DNA from: Protula sp. h YS-2021 | Lineage: Eukaryota; Annelida; Polychaeta; Sabellida; Serpulidae | DNA length: 64,000 nt | Reading direction: 5' to 3' | Assembly: GCA_949752745.1 (NCBI GenBank) | Contig: OX457031.1 | Location: 51,841,103 to 51,905,102, forward strand | Part shown: piece after piece, positions 1 through 11,586 of the stretch | Layout of the letters: every line of letters begins with the position of its first letter | Numbering within the stretch: the stretch's first letter is position 1 | The notes under the pieces: generated by a model | Databases searched by the model: none | Told to the model about the DNA's origin: nothing | Seen by the model: the letters and a program-made list of their open reading frames with translations, nothing else | Position numbers and translations under genes: made by a program

Positions 1-59
1 CCGAAACGGTCCGAAAGAATTCTAACGAAAGACGAAATGTCCAGGGTAAGAAGGAGAAA

Positions 60-180
60 ACCTTCTTGTGGGTTGTTACTTCCGTGGCTTGTTGTTGTTG
101 GTGTTCCCGTTACGGCCCTTGGAAAAGTTGCCCTTCAGCTTGCCCTTATTCTTGAACTGGGGGACGCAGATCTACAACAG
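60..180 (-). other. Basic tail following the YR stop, behind a splice-acceptor-like site (copy 1)
   Basis: After the YR stop the minus strand reads a pyrimidine-rich stretch ending TTGTAG, then an open Lys/Asn-rich peptide with KNKGKLKGNFSKGR that stops at about 76-78. The equivalent place in copy 2 (30686-30775) has TTTACAG followed by a peptide with PKGKGKPKNLPSKGRGG. Peptide character, length and the preceding acceptor-like motif are shared although the DNA has diverged. I infer a spliced 3' exon that adds a basic tail to the recombinase. The donor site is not identified. Confidence 0.45.
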
Positions 181-186
181 AAACCA

Positions 187-1200
187 TCAGCCTGTAATGG
201 TCGTTTCTGAAGCCACGAAAGGTCCCGATGAATATAGACCGGACAATTCATCCTGTGAAAAATCTTTCAGATAGTATTTAACAAAAGAGTTGGGGGAAGA
301 TCAACAACCTATTTTTAATATATCTGAAAGGGACACATTACGTACGGCCGTCAGGGAATTAGCTACTTGCCTTACCTGATGGGCTTTGACGTTAACTTCC
401 CCGGACGGATTCGGGTCAATTTGTGCTTCGTCATAGGCTGTCTTTTTGATATAATTTGAGATAGACTGTTTTGAAAGATCTTTCCAAATACTGACGTAAA
501 GCCTTGACGGGACACAAAGATACCAAGCCGTCGGCATCGGGGTCATCTGGTAGAGATGGAAGAGTAATGTGATCGAACGTTCCAATCCATTGGGTCATAA
601 TATGGGTTTTTCCCATGAATCCTGCCCTGGGGACTAGGGTGACCTTCTCCCAAGTGCCCCTATCTTTATTTACCTTCGTGTCCAGCGCATGAATCTCGCT
701 TCTTCTTTTGCCCGACGCTAAAGCTAATAAAAACGTGAACCTTAGAGTTGCATTTTTAGCTGAACTCGCGTCTTTACTAAAACGGTCTGGGCGTTATCGC
801 AGGACTAAAGATAAGTCCCACTGCGCTATGTTGGATGGGCAGGGTGGGGAGTTCACTTTAAAATGTCTTACCAGCTGTTAGAGGGCTGCATCTTCTCCCG
901 GATCGTAGCCTGTTGATGCTTTGCGTCTTGACCCTATAGCGGCCCTATAACCCTCGATGGAACCTACCTTCAACTTCTCATCTGTGAATAGGTGATCGAG
1001 GAAGTCCGCTACCACTGCTGGGCTAGACTGAAACAGGTCCAGCTTAGAGCTGCCACAACAGGTGGCAAACTTGTTCCACTGAGACCTGTAAACCTTGGCC
1101 GTAGAGCCCTTATGACTGTTGGCTATTTTCTGCCTCACCTGTTTGGAGAAGCCTTTGTTCTTCAAGAAGGACTGATCAGACACCAACGGTGCAGATTCAG
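187..1200 (-). pseudogene. DIRS tyrosine recombinase (YR), degraded (copy 1)
   Basis: The N-terminal SAM-like/core-binding part is readable at about 1170-878 (STAKVYRSQWNKFATCC, then ADFLDHLF and SIEGYRAAIGS). The catalytic domain follows in frames 616-431 and 585-301, with the HQVRQVANSL box supplying the catalytic His and Arg. The final segment at about 300-187 keeps the KYYLKD tyrosine box and stops at 187-189. Frameshifts separate the blocks. In DIRS elements the YR integrates a circular DNA intermediate without target-site duplication. Confidence 0.85.
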
Positions 1201-2922
1201 TGAGTGAGGGGAGCGGTGGAAGTGGTGCCAGTGGGGCTGTGATAGCAACTCCTTGTGGCATGGGATCTGTATCGACCTCACTATCTTGCAATGGAGTAGG
1301 AGGGCGAACCATGGAGCTTCCGGTGCAAAGGAGGCAATGAGCAACAGATACGGTGGTTTTAACTCGGTTACCCTTCGTAGGACTTGCCCTAAGATTGCCT
1401 GCTGGGGAAAGGCAAACAGAACTTCGTCCCATGGCCACTGACAATTGAGGGCGTCCACTGCCCAGGCTGCTGGATCCGGGCAGGGAGACACGTACCGGGG
1501 AAGTTGGGCAGTCATAGCGTTTGCAAACAGATCCAGAGTCGGGGGATCCCATGGAGACTGGTGTGTTACCAAATGAAACAACCGACGGGAAGGGCACCAT
1601 TCGGTGTTGATAACTTGACCCTGTCTGGAAGCTAAGTCCACTAGGACGTTTAGTTTCGGCCAGGTGACGGGCTGAGACGGTTACCTGTTCCTCTCGGGCC
1701 CTGGTGAGAATCTGAAATGCTAGTTTGGAAAGGGACCGTGATTTGGTGTCTCCCTGCTTGTTGAGATAAGCTATGGCTGTGGAGTTGTTTGTGCCTTGTT
1801 TCTGAGTTGGTTGTCAGTTTGGTCAGGGCAATCCAGACTACCCGTAGTTCCAGCCAATTTATGTGAAGGTCTGGAGCGTGGGAGGCCACCTGCCCTTCCA
1901 TACCTGACCGTGCCAATAAATTCCCCACCCCGAGTTGGATGCACTGGTCTGAATCGGCTCAGAGGGACTGACTTTTCTGTTGCCACTAACAGGCCTAAAA
2001 GGGATTCCATGGCCTGTAGCCTTACCTTTATTCCGGGGAGAATATCCCTTATGGCCTTTGCAATTCTCTGGTAGCGTTCTGGCGTGGGGAACGCCCTTGC
2101 TATTGCTAGGTTCCAAAATTCCACTAGAAAAGTTATTGACTGTTTGGGGGTTAGTTCGGATATGGCCAGGTTTACTACTAGACCTACCTCTAATGCCTTG
2201 CGAACTAGCGTCATCGTTTGGTTCTCGGTTACCTGCCTGTCTTGATTTGCCAGGAAGCAATCGTCTAGATATTTGACGACTAACTAGCATGCTCATGTTT
2301 TCAACACCTTCATGACCTCGGAGAAAACGTACGGGGCCGTAGCCAGACCGAAGGGAAGTGCCAGAAACCAAAAACGTCTTTTACCTACTTGAAAGGCTAG
2401 GAATTTTCTTGCCGAGCGGTGAAGAGGGATGTGGAGATAAGCATCGGAGAAATCTATAGAGGTACCCCACATCCCTTTCCGTAATGACCCTTTTATCACC
2501 TGGGCCGTGTCCATCTGAAAGGTGACCACTCGGAGAAAACCGTTTATGGGTGAGAGGTCTATTACTATCCTCCATCCCCCGGATTTCTTGGGGACCAGAA
2601 AAACCCTGCTGAAAAAACCCATTTGATTTTCTGGCATTTCCTCGATCGCCTGTTTTTGTGTCAAGCTCAACAACTTTTCCTGAGGGGCTAGGTTCTTTTC
2701 CGACGCCTTGGGGTAAGAGGTGATCAGTTGCTTTGGCGCATGGGTGGTTAGAGGAATAGGGCACTTGAGCCCGCTTTGGTCTCGTTTGAAAGGTAGAGAG
2801 TAACCCCTCTTCAGCCATTGCACTACCCTTCGTGACGCCCCCATTTCTACCCATTGCTGCCAAAAGTTTCCTAGTCTCCCTCCTACGGGCACGGAGGCGT
2901 TTAAGGAGAGTAAATTTTCCAA
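1165..2922 (-). pseudogene. DIRS reverse transcriptase/RNase H/MT-like polyprotein, degraded (copy 1)
   Basis: The frame at 2922-2293 encodes RT fingers and palm (VFLVPKKSGGWRIVIDLSPI, then FSDAYLHIPL and ALPFGLATAPYVFSEV). A frameshift follows, and the YLDD active-site motif is readable near 2260 in another frame. The RT thumb region (LLGLLVATEKSVPLSR) follows near 2000. About 175 bases are missing relative to copy 2 between this and the RNase H start (GWGIYWHGQVW), and the first RNase H aspartate is lost. The C-terminal region resumes at 1641-1162, with the DLFAN motif and a YAFPP-like FAFPQ motif seen in the MT-like domain of DIRS elements. It cannot be functional. Confidence 0.85.
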
Positions 2923-2989
2923 TTATTTTAAGTTTGTTAAAGTATCGCCAAGAGATGAGAGAATCTCGTGACGGTACTTTGATTCGTTG

Positions 2990-5140
2990 CTACCTGAACG
3001 ACTGTGGAGACGGGCCCTCTGTTTTGCTGCCGGAGATGGGTTTCGGTCTCTTAACAGGAGTCAGTTGTGGTTGAGCACTCGGTTTGGCCTCTGTCGGTGA
3101 GGACTGCTGCGGTCGTTTCCTCTTCAGGGGACGCTTGAACGAGGAACGCGACATCCTGGATATGAGGGCATAATGCTGGGAAAGTGAGCTACTTTCCTGG
3201 TTCACCCTCTCTACTTCGGCGGAGGGAAATGGTTCTCTTTCCCCAGAATGGGGGCGTGGCGCAGATCCCGTAAGGCTTTGACACTAGAGGAAGGCGTCTC
3301 GACGAAGGTAGACCATTGACGTCATCAAACAGGTGGAAAGTTTGACCACGTCTCGGCTAGCTAAGGCCAGGCATTCCATCAGTATAGAAGGCACCAGATC
3401 ACTGAGGCGCAGCTCTTCCCAACGGGTCTTCAGTGCCTTGAGTGTGTGATCTTAAAACGACATAATGTTCAGGAAGTGACGAGAAGACGTCTCAATGGTC
3501 TTGTCGTCTTTCTTCACTAATGGAATGTCCGAGTCACTACGCACTGCAGGCATCCAGACTGTAGGTTTCACGGGTTGTTCCAGTACCTCCAGGGGAATTT
3601 GTTCATCCGCTGACCGATATGGGCCTGGTCGTACTAGGCAATGCTTAGATAAATGGAACCCTGACAGCGTGCGACCCTCACCGGCGTCCGTCTTCTTGAA
3701 TTCCTTCACACGAATCGTGACAGCATGAGCAACGCCCTTGCTGGTGGCCAGAGCAATGAAGGAGTCCTGTTGTGGAGGAGCCGCCAAAGATGTCATACAA
3801 ATGGGTGGATCCTCCTTATCTAAATGTGGAAAGCCACAGGAGACCTCTGCTAAGCGGGCTATCTCTTGAATGGCATCCCTGAACGGTGCGTCTTCCGGTG
3901 TGATCGTGGAAGCGAAACTTGAGGGGGTTGCATCCTCGACCGACGGGTAAGGTCTGGTGGAGATGGGGTTCGGATGGGGCGTCTGCCCGCCGCCGCTGGG
4001 TCTCTCCAGAGTCTTTGCTCCCGGCCCGGGGACCGTACCTGATCTATTGTCCTTATCCTCGGATTCGCCTTCCACGTCTTCAACCTCCGACTCCGGCTCG
4101 TCAGATACTGCTTCTGGTAGCTGTGATTGTAATAGTTGTGACGTTTGGGGTTCCCCTGATGGGGTGTAAATTTCCCTCTCTCTATTGCTTGGAACTGTGG
4201 CGAGGGGAAAAGTTTCCATTGGCCCGATTTCCTCGTCCTCCTCTAGCAACGCAGAGACTTTGCCTGAGGGGGCACGCCCACAGAATCCTCTTTACTGATG
4301 GTGACCGTCTCGGGAATTTCCAAGTTGGAATCCAGAGGGAGGTGAGGTGGGGGCGAGTCCGACATCGCTGCCACTGACTGATCCTCCGCAGTAGGACGAG
4401 AAACTGTAGCTGATGGTCTGGGCTTCTGTTTCTGACTAAGCAGATTCTCCTGCTTCTGTACTTGATGTTGTAAATCCAAAAGTTGCTCTTGCAGCTGCGA
4501 CTTCATGGACAAGAACGCTGAAAAATCACACGGGAGACGCTGTAGCGGGGGAGGGGGATAAATCCTCTCGCGGGAGAATGCCCAACTGGCTTGACACCGT
4601 CAAAAGAACTGTTCCCGTATCCCTATGTGTAACAGTCACTGTTCCACGGACGGAGACTTGAATGCCCCCCAAACAATGAGTTTCACTCTGGGAGATGATG
4701 CCCATGCCTCACGGAGAAGTCCCGTTCCTTCCCTTCCGGGATATCCACTTCTGCTACAGTCTCAGAAAAAACACGTCCCTTACTCTTGGATTTTTTATGT
4801 CTCTTAAACGATGAAGTGGCATCCGATTCTGCTCCAGTGTCAACGTGCAAGGGAGTGCAGATCTGGCTCAGAATAACGGAGCAAGCCTTTTTCATGGTAT
4901 CTTGAATGAATTCACGAGTAACAAACGAGCTGAAGAGAGAAATTTGCGCGTATCCCTCCTGCGTTCGTTCTTGGCCCTATTCCGTAACAGGGCTTTCCAA
5001 TCCTCTGGGGTGAGATGCAGACACTGTCTTGCTCGCACAGAGGTATTCCGTTGTTCCGTCTGCAGTGAGGGTTACACGAGGTTGGAGGATGAATACACTG
5101 AGGCAGCAACGGTGGAGACTGCAGACTGGCCTCTGTCATA
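2990..5140 (-). pseudogene. DIRS Gag-like ORF, frameshifted (copy 1)
   Basis: The Gag remnant starts at a Met (MTEAS...) near 5138, directly behind a pyrimidine-rich tract ending in AG. It runs through frames 5138-4912, 4895-4683, 4512-4243, 4249-3452 and 3205-2990. The most readable block (4249-3452) is acidic and proline-rich and ends in a segment shared with copy 2 (IPLVKKDDKTIETSSRH). The C-terminal block is basic (FKRPLKRKRPQQS), suiting nucleic-acid binding or nuclear import. The cysteine pattern of the copy 2 N-terminus is only partly kept here. Multiple frameshifts mean no full Gag can be made. DIRS Gag proteins are poorly conserved, so the name rests on position and on similarity to copy 2. 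Confidence 0.75.
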
Positions 5141-6189
5141 CCTGAAATGCAAGCAGAGGAGAAACAACCGTAAGAACATGTAGCAAACGTGCATAAAATA
5201 CTACATTTCTCGGTGCTCTGCTTCGACTGCAAGCTTTACCCCTCCAGACTGTGTGTACAATCGCCCAATCACTGCAATGACTCGATGGGGTGGTTCAAGA
5301 CGAAAAGAGATGCTTCCTGGAACGGAACAGCGTTCCCGTTTTCCGGGTTTCTCGTTTCGGGCATTGGTCCGTCGCGCCCCGGATGGTACCCTCAGACCAT
5401 AGGACTACAACGGGCAAAAGATCCCGTTGGCCCAGAATGGTCTTTTCATACCCGTGACCGTATTACCACAACGAGAAAACGGTCCTGGCAAGGAAAAAAC
5501 CCTCGGACGTCACAGAAAACGTCTCTTTTCGTCGGAAAACGCTGTCTGACATGCAGAACCTGTTCTACGAAGACTGAGAAGCGTCCCATGGGTTAAAGCT
5601 TAAGCAAAAACTGGTCATTTTCGCCATGGCACAACTGGCTGGTAAAGCTTGTAGTCTAAGCAGGCACAGCAGCCTGAAAAGATCCTACTCCTAGACGAAA
5701 TGAGGTGGAACTGGTAAGTTCCTCGATCTGAAAGAAAGTGGAGAAAGAGGCGCACTTCCCCGGACCAATAAATGTCTCCTCGATCGTGGAAACTCAACCT
5801 AACTTGATCGAAGAACAAAGTGTCAAATTTATATCACTTTGGCTCCATAAATTTATCCCAACGCACAGTAATAGATAAAATAATCCATTAGGTATTGAAT
5901 TAAGTAAAATATGAAGCGATTCGCACCTAAACCCAGTTCCCTTGCTGCAAAATCCGGCAGCACACAGAATGGCGTGTTGTAGTGACGCCACGCAAAAAGG
6001 GAATGTCGTTTCTACGAGACTAGCAGACGATGTCTCGGGCATTCTGATTGGTCGGAGGATGGATGGAAGGATAAGTGATCTTCAACTGCAACTCAAAATG
6101 TTCTTTTTTATCTTGCGTGGTAAATATTACTGGATGGGAACCCATTAAAAGTGGAGATAAGCGAATTCAAAGCTTTTGCGAAGTAAAAG

Positions 6190-7000
6190 CATTGTTAAAG
6201 TGTTCGATGTAACATGGTTGAGCTGTTTAGTAAAGTGCGGGTTCTGTGTATGACACCTTGCTCATTAGTTCAATCAAGCTCTAGACCCTGGGTGGATTTA
6301 ATGTGTTTCAAGACGCCTTTTTCAGTTGATGTCAAGTTTCGGAAAGATTAACATCCAAATGAAAAGCGCTATAAAATGTAATTTAACAAACCGCCACCCG
6401 CCCCCTCACCTAAAAGTGATGTTTGTTCTATTTCTGTCTTTATGATCACAATAATGTTTCGCTGTATTTGCTTTTAATTTTGAATGTACATAATTTCATA
6501 TGTGTAGTTATACAGTGTGGGCCTAAAACGGCAATAGAAATGTTCATTTGTTGTTTAAATTTATTTTCATGTGCGTGGATTATTTGACGACCCCCCCCCC
6601 CAAAAAAAAAAGAAAAGATATTGGATAAAACGTGTCTTTTATTTCTGCTTCGTTTGCCATCTTAGCTGTCTGTAACTTTGCATACAATTAACATCAATAA
6701 TATTGTCGAATTACGACTGAAGTGAGGTACTTGTCCTGGAACGATGCCAGTTCCCCTAGACCCCTTAAACTTGATTAGAAGAAAAAACACACTTAGGTGG
6801 TTAAAGTTGTAATGGATTGAGATGGATTTCTTTCTAAATTCCAGACGGGAGTTTTGGTGTCCAGCACCACCATGTTCCAGATGAAGGAGCTTTGACGGGA
6901 AGCCAAGTGTGTCGCCCACGTGACCCGGCGGCGGGATCCGGAGCAAGACAATATCAAGGCGGAAGTGATAATCCAGAGCAATATGGTACTAATTATGTTT
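6190..7000. other. Intergenic stretch, no gene recognised
   Basis: AT-rich sequence between the DIRS end and the Polinton left repeat. It contains a C-run followed by an A-run at about 6591-6613. Two overlapping minus-strand frames at 6662-6981 look like chance frames: they show no domain and no convincing splice sites. Confidence 0.5.
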
Positions 7001-8300
7001 CTGTACCCTAGCGATAAATTGTGATCATGGAATAGTTTTACGTTTCAGAAATTCTGATAATTTTTCATTTTCAGACACCCCCTCCCCTCTTCCCGGGGAT
7101 GATAATAGAGATTAGGTGACCCAGCGATCTCTGAAAACTTGGGCGCTGTGAGCTGTATGTGCAGTGATGCTGGAAAAGTTGGTGCGGTTATGCAGGCCTG
7201 TCAATCGCCCCACGTTCACGCGATTGATGTTTCCGGCATTCACACGGTAGAACATAGTAAATTGCCTTACATTCCCATGAGTGTGTATACCTGTGGAGTT
7301 ATATGTTTAGATGAACCAAGGACCCGCATGGACGATATTAGAGATTTTAGCATATTTACACGTTTCAAGGAATTATGACCATTTTGGGTTTTTGAACTCC
7401 CCTAAGGAGGGAAATTGAGATTTTTTCATATTTGAACGTTTCAGACAATTCTGAGCAATTTTCATTTTGTTACCCTTTGACCACCCTCTGGGCGATAATA
7501 GGGATTTCAGCATATTTGCACGTTTCAAGACATTCTGAACATTTTTGCTTTTTGTACCCCCTGGGCGATAATATCGATTTTAGCATATTTACATGTTTCA
7601 TAATTTCTGAAAATTTTTAGTTTTCTGACTCTCGGACCCCCTGGACGATAATAGGGATTTTTAGAATATTTACACGTTTCTAGGAATTCTGTACATTTTT
7701 TTACCCCTTGGGCGATAAAAGGATTTTTCGCATATTTACACGTTTCAAGCAATTATGAGAATTTTTGATTTTATGATACTCTGACCTCTGAGCCCTCTTA
7801 GAGATAATAGGGATTTTAGCATATTTACACGTTTCAAGCAATTCTGAACATTTTTTATTTTTGCAGCCCCTCCCCCTATCCCCTATGGCTATATCGCTAT
7901 GCAGTATATAAGGCAGCCATGCCAACTTCAACAACGCATAAATTCGAAACTACTGGATCGATTTGAGCCATTTATTCACAAAGGCAAGGCTTTGAAATAT
8001 GGATGTTATGTTCAAACGGATCTATATAGACTTGTTTGCTGAACTGGCTATCTTTGAATCTGCAGCAGAGCAGCTTTATCACTTACATTCTTTTTGGAGC
8101 ATTGCGCACTACAACATTAACAGAATTGATTTATACAACAAGTTTATTGAAAATAGTTATGAAACAGAAATAGAAAATGTAGAGGAGTTTGATTTCGATT
8201 CTGCCCTTTACTTATTTGTATTCATGAATGGTTGAACTATCGAGTGGTGGATTATTTAACGGATTGTTTTATAGAAAAAGAAAAGCAAAACATCTCAACT
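7001..8300 (+). repeat. Polinton left terminal inverted repeat with internal tandem units
   Basis: The reverse complement of 17690-19021 aligns by eye along this segment. Shared blocks include gcgataaattgtgat near 7011, the stretch around 7225-7320, and gccaacttcaacaacgcat at 7920-7938. The left arm has an expanded run of about six degenerate units of 70-110 bases at about 7325-7865, each with a gataatagggattttagcat-like core followed by catatttacacgtttca; the right arm has essentially one. About 500 bases present in the right arm (about 18000-18510) are missing here. Confidence 0.8.
7999..8300 (+). pseudogene. TIR-encoded small protein, left copy (unknown function)
   Basis: The frame begins MDVMFKRIYIDLF and continues with NRIDLYNKFIENSYE and an acidic FDFDSALY segment. 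After a frameshift near 8235 it reads RVVDYLTDCFIE in another frame to about 8280. A homologous frame occurs in the opposite arm (about 17715-17995, minus strand), so this is a gene of about 100 codons duplicated by lying in the terminal repeat. Both copies are frameshifted, at different places. I do not recognise the family. No membrane segment or cysteine cluster is visible. Confidence 0.5.
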
Positions 8301-8390
8301 CCATCTTCACTGATGACGTCATTGATCACGTTGTTCATCAAAACTACTGCAATTCTCCATCATTTATTATAAGGACAGTAAAGTGATTGC

Positions 8391-11250
8391 ATGAATGTCT
8401 CAAACAAAGAAGTGAAATGTGGATGGTGTCATGCATAACTGCCAAACTTAGATGAGTTTAGGAAACATTTATGCGGAAAACTGATTGCCTTTCGTAAAGA
8501 AAGGAGACTTGTTGCGTTTGCTTCCATGTCTTCAACATACTAAACAATATGCAGATGATACGTGTGATGATACTCATGCAACATCAGTGCAGAGCATACC
8601 TATAAAATCGATTAGCTGATGAGTAAGATCGGTCTCCTGCAAAGAAACAAAAGAAGACAAAACCTGAGACACAAAGTAAGAAATAAACAAAGAAGCATGT
8701 AATGCAAGTGGGTAAAGGTAGAAGAATAAGCCTTGGTGGATATGCACATCAAGAAGTCTTTGAACCTCAAATTGGATCCGACTTGCTACTGTAAATGCGA
8801 CAGCAAGAAAATAGCATTACACAACATTTGAAAGATAGATTAGATAATGGAATGAAATGGTACTTTGCCGTTTAGGTTGATTCAAGAAAATAGCAAAAAA
8901 TGAAGAGGGAGTGTTGGAAGAACGTGTGAATAACATTCATCTGAGCACTCAGACTTGTAAAGCATTTAATGAAAGAGTTATTGATAATGATTTGGCAAAT
9001 GCTTTCAAGCATTTGTTCAACAAGTTTGATCAGCATAAACGTGAAGGATCTGGATAGGTGCTGGATAATGTTCTTCAGATTGAAGTTCATACAGCTAGTG
9101 CTTTCTGTGGTCTATCTTAGCTCATTTGCATCCGATGCCTAACTATATAAATTTGGTGCGGAAGTATCGACCGTTTGAACATGAGCTGAATGTGGAATAT
9201 ATAACATTTACAGCACCAGTTCATCAAATTTATAAATTTTAGAACAACAATGCCATCAATGTTTTTGGTTGGGAACATCAAGTTGTGGTACCCATCCACA
9301 TAAGTCGCATGAGTCAACTTGAGAGTGACACTGAACTTACTGCTTATCGGTAACAATGAGAAGAAACATTGTCTGATTTTTAGACCTTTAGTCGACTCAT
9401 GAGGCATCATACAAAATATAATGGTAAAACGTTTTGCTGCTTCAATTGTCTGCATGGATTTATGGTGCAAGAACTTTTGGACAAACATCGTGAAGCTTGT
9501 GGGAAGCATGGCTCTCATCGTTTATCACTTGCAGAGGATACAATTATTCAGTTGAAGGGTATTGCAAAATAACAAGAGACAATGCTGTTCTGCAATTTCT
9601 AGAATGTATGTTAAAAGAATGTGGTCACTTCGTGAATCAGTTGAGCAACCCAAAAACCCACTGAAACGACTGCTGAGGATATGAAACAGTTTGCTCAAGC
9701 TACTCATTGTTACATTTGCCATGCGTTGATGGGAGTTTATCGTGTGCGAGATCATGATCACATCAGTGGAAAATACCGTGGAGCAGCTCATAGTGAATGC
9801 AACCTACAGTTTCGCTTAAGAAAGGATCAGCAAGGAAAGTGGGATTCATACATAATTCCTGTCCTATGCCACAATCTACGAGGATATTACAGTCATCTTC
9901 TTATGGAGAATATAGGAAAATTTAAACATTTGAGGCTATCAGTCATTCCCAACAATGTTGAAAAGTACATTGCGATTACCATGGGTAGTTTGAAATTCAT
10001 CAATTCTTTCCAATTCATGTGAGCATCCTTGCAAAAATTAGTAGCCAACTTAGCGGCTGAAGGCGAGGGTAAATTTTAAAATATGCCTAATCATGTGCGT
10101 GACAATCAGCAGCAAGATTTGCTTTGAGGAAAAGGAGTATTTCCCTATGACTATGTTGATGAACTATCCATGTTTGCAGAAACCAAGCTTCCACCACAAG
10201 AAGACTTTTGCAGTCATTTGTGTGATGAGGATTATACTCATGCACAACGAGTTTGGAATGTATCCCACTGCAATAGCTTTGCAGAATATCATGACCTCTA
10301 CCTGAAAACAGATGTGTTGCTGTTGGCAGATGTGTTTGAAAATTTTAGAAGTGTGTCTTAGCACGTATGAATTGGATCTTGCTCATTACTATACAGCACC
10401 AGGTTTGACATGGGACACTATGCTGAAACATACCAAAGTTCGATTGGAGGTGATATATGATACTGACATGTATCAAATGGCAGAGTAAGGTCTGCTAGGA
10501 GTTATTTCAGTTATTGCACACAGTATGCAAAGCCAAGAAGTCCCACATTCCAGACTGTCATGTGGCCAAGTCAACAAACTACATCATGTACTTTGATGCC
10601 AACAATCTCTATGGGTGGAGTGTGTCATAGCGTTTGCCAGAATGTGAATTTGAATGTGTAGAGGATCCAGAATCTCTGGACCATATGAAGGTGAGTAAAG
10701 ATGCTGAGACAGGATATATTTTAGAGGTAGATCTCGCATAAACCGATGAAATGCATAATCAACACAGCGACTATCCAGTGGTTCCCGAGAAGCAACTGTT
10801 CGAATCAGTGCATCATCTCAACCACTCAGAACTTGAGAATGCCGTTGGGATTGAAATGTAAACCTACGAAAAAGTTGATTCCCAATCTCAGTGGCAAAAA
10901 AAGTATGTAGTACATAGTCGAAATTTACAGCAATATGTACCTCTTAGATTGAAAGTGATAAAGGTACATCATGCCATTATTGTTTTAACAGAGTAATTGG
11001 CTGGCATTACACGTACTGGCGAGTGACATATGCTCAATACAAGAATAGTCTATTTAAGGAAGAGCAATCATATGTTGTGGGAAACATCATTCGAAGTCAT
11101 AAACATAAAATTGCTCCAGAGAAGATTGTGAAGATTGGTCTATCACCGTATGATGGTAGCGCTATGTATTGGATGATGGTTACACTACATTAGCTCATGG
11201 ATATTACGCAACCTATAGAGCATGATTTAAACAACGTACACCTTCAAACA
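8391..11250 (+). pseudogene. Polinton protein-primed DNA polymerase B, degraded and internally deleted
   Basis: Successive blocks of the family appear in order. A CxxC...HxxxC zinc-like N-terminus is at about 8391-8520 and a KWYFAV segment at about 8855-8875. NVFGWEHQVVVPIHIS at about 9250-9310 is followed by a zinc-knuckle-like CFNCLHGF...H...C block at about 9435-9510. An HNH-like segment (CYICHALMG...RVRDHDHISG) lies at 9710-9790, then the exonuclease region (CHNLRGYYSHLLM, KFINSFQFM) at 9865-10020. DLYLKTDVLLLADVF is at about 10285-10340, and motif A (MYFDANNLYGW) is at about 10590-10620. The C-terminal KIGLSPYD block is near 11135. The region that should hold motif B and the YxDTDS motif C is absent between about 10990 and 11030. 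With the many stops, this copy cannot be active. Confidence 0.88.
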
Positions 11251-11264
11251 TAATAATTATTCTG

Positions 11265-11586
11265 TATCAAGCTTTTGAAGTGTGAACATGTCTACAGTGA
11301 GTGAATAACAACTGACATCTACAACAATGTACACAGCAAAGTCTATAGCAAAGCCTGAGACAATACCTACAGAAAAGCCTACAGCAAAGTCTAAGAGAAT
11401 CCAAAGCCTGAGTTGAAGTCACTAGCACTACAACAAATTCAAAGGCGGCCACAGCTTAGAAAGCTGAAAATAGATGAATGTTTGCCTGCAGCTGCCATGG
11501 CACCTTTGTAAAAAGCGAAAAATGGAGTTTAATTAGAGCCTAATGTCAAGCGAGAACCTAAGGGTAAAGCTACCACTTCATAATCT
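11265..11586 (+). other. Lys/Thr/Pro-rich degenerate coding remnant upstream of PC4-like frame
   Basis: Short imperfect tandem codon repeats encode a stretch such as AKPETIPTEKPTAKSK (about 11336-11395), followed by stops in every frame. This may be the disordered N-terminal part of the protein whose PC4-like domain follows at 11587. The antisense open frame over it reflects only the repeats. Confidence 0.35.

Larger units (their letters stand above)
1..6188 (-). mobile_element. DIRS-type retrotransposon, degraded, 3' end outside window (copy 1)
   Basis: The minus strand carries, in transcription order, remnants of Gag (about 5140-2990), reverse transcriptase/RNase H/MT-like region (about 2922-1165) and tyrosine recombinase (about 1200-187). 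They match frame for frame the better copy at 24187-32222. The outer end at about 6145-6188 has the same roughly 45-base terminal motif as that copy (it contains gataagcgaattcaaagc). The element is broken by several frameshifts and by a deletion of about 175 bases between the RT and RNase H regions. Its right ITR and internal complementary region would lie before base 1. The ITR interior differs from that of copy 2, so the two belong to different subfamilies. Confidence 0.88.

Noticed and set aside
6662..6981. Two overlapping antisense frames that look faintly exon-like
   Set aside because: No splice sites with matching phase, no known domain and no neighbour exons.
7139..7378. A 79-codon frame in the Polinton left repeat with a counterpart in the right repeat (18613-18834)
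   Set aside because: Differences between the two copies are mostly amino-acid changing, so the shared frame likely reflects repeat identity only.
9117..9791. Antisense frames of 133 and 88 codons
   Set aside because: Shadows of the decayed DNA polymerase B reading on the plus strand, where family motifs are clear.
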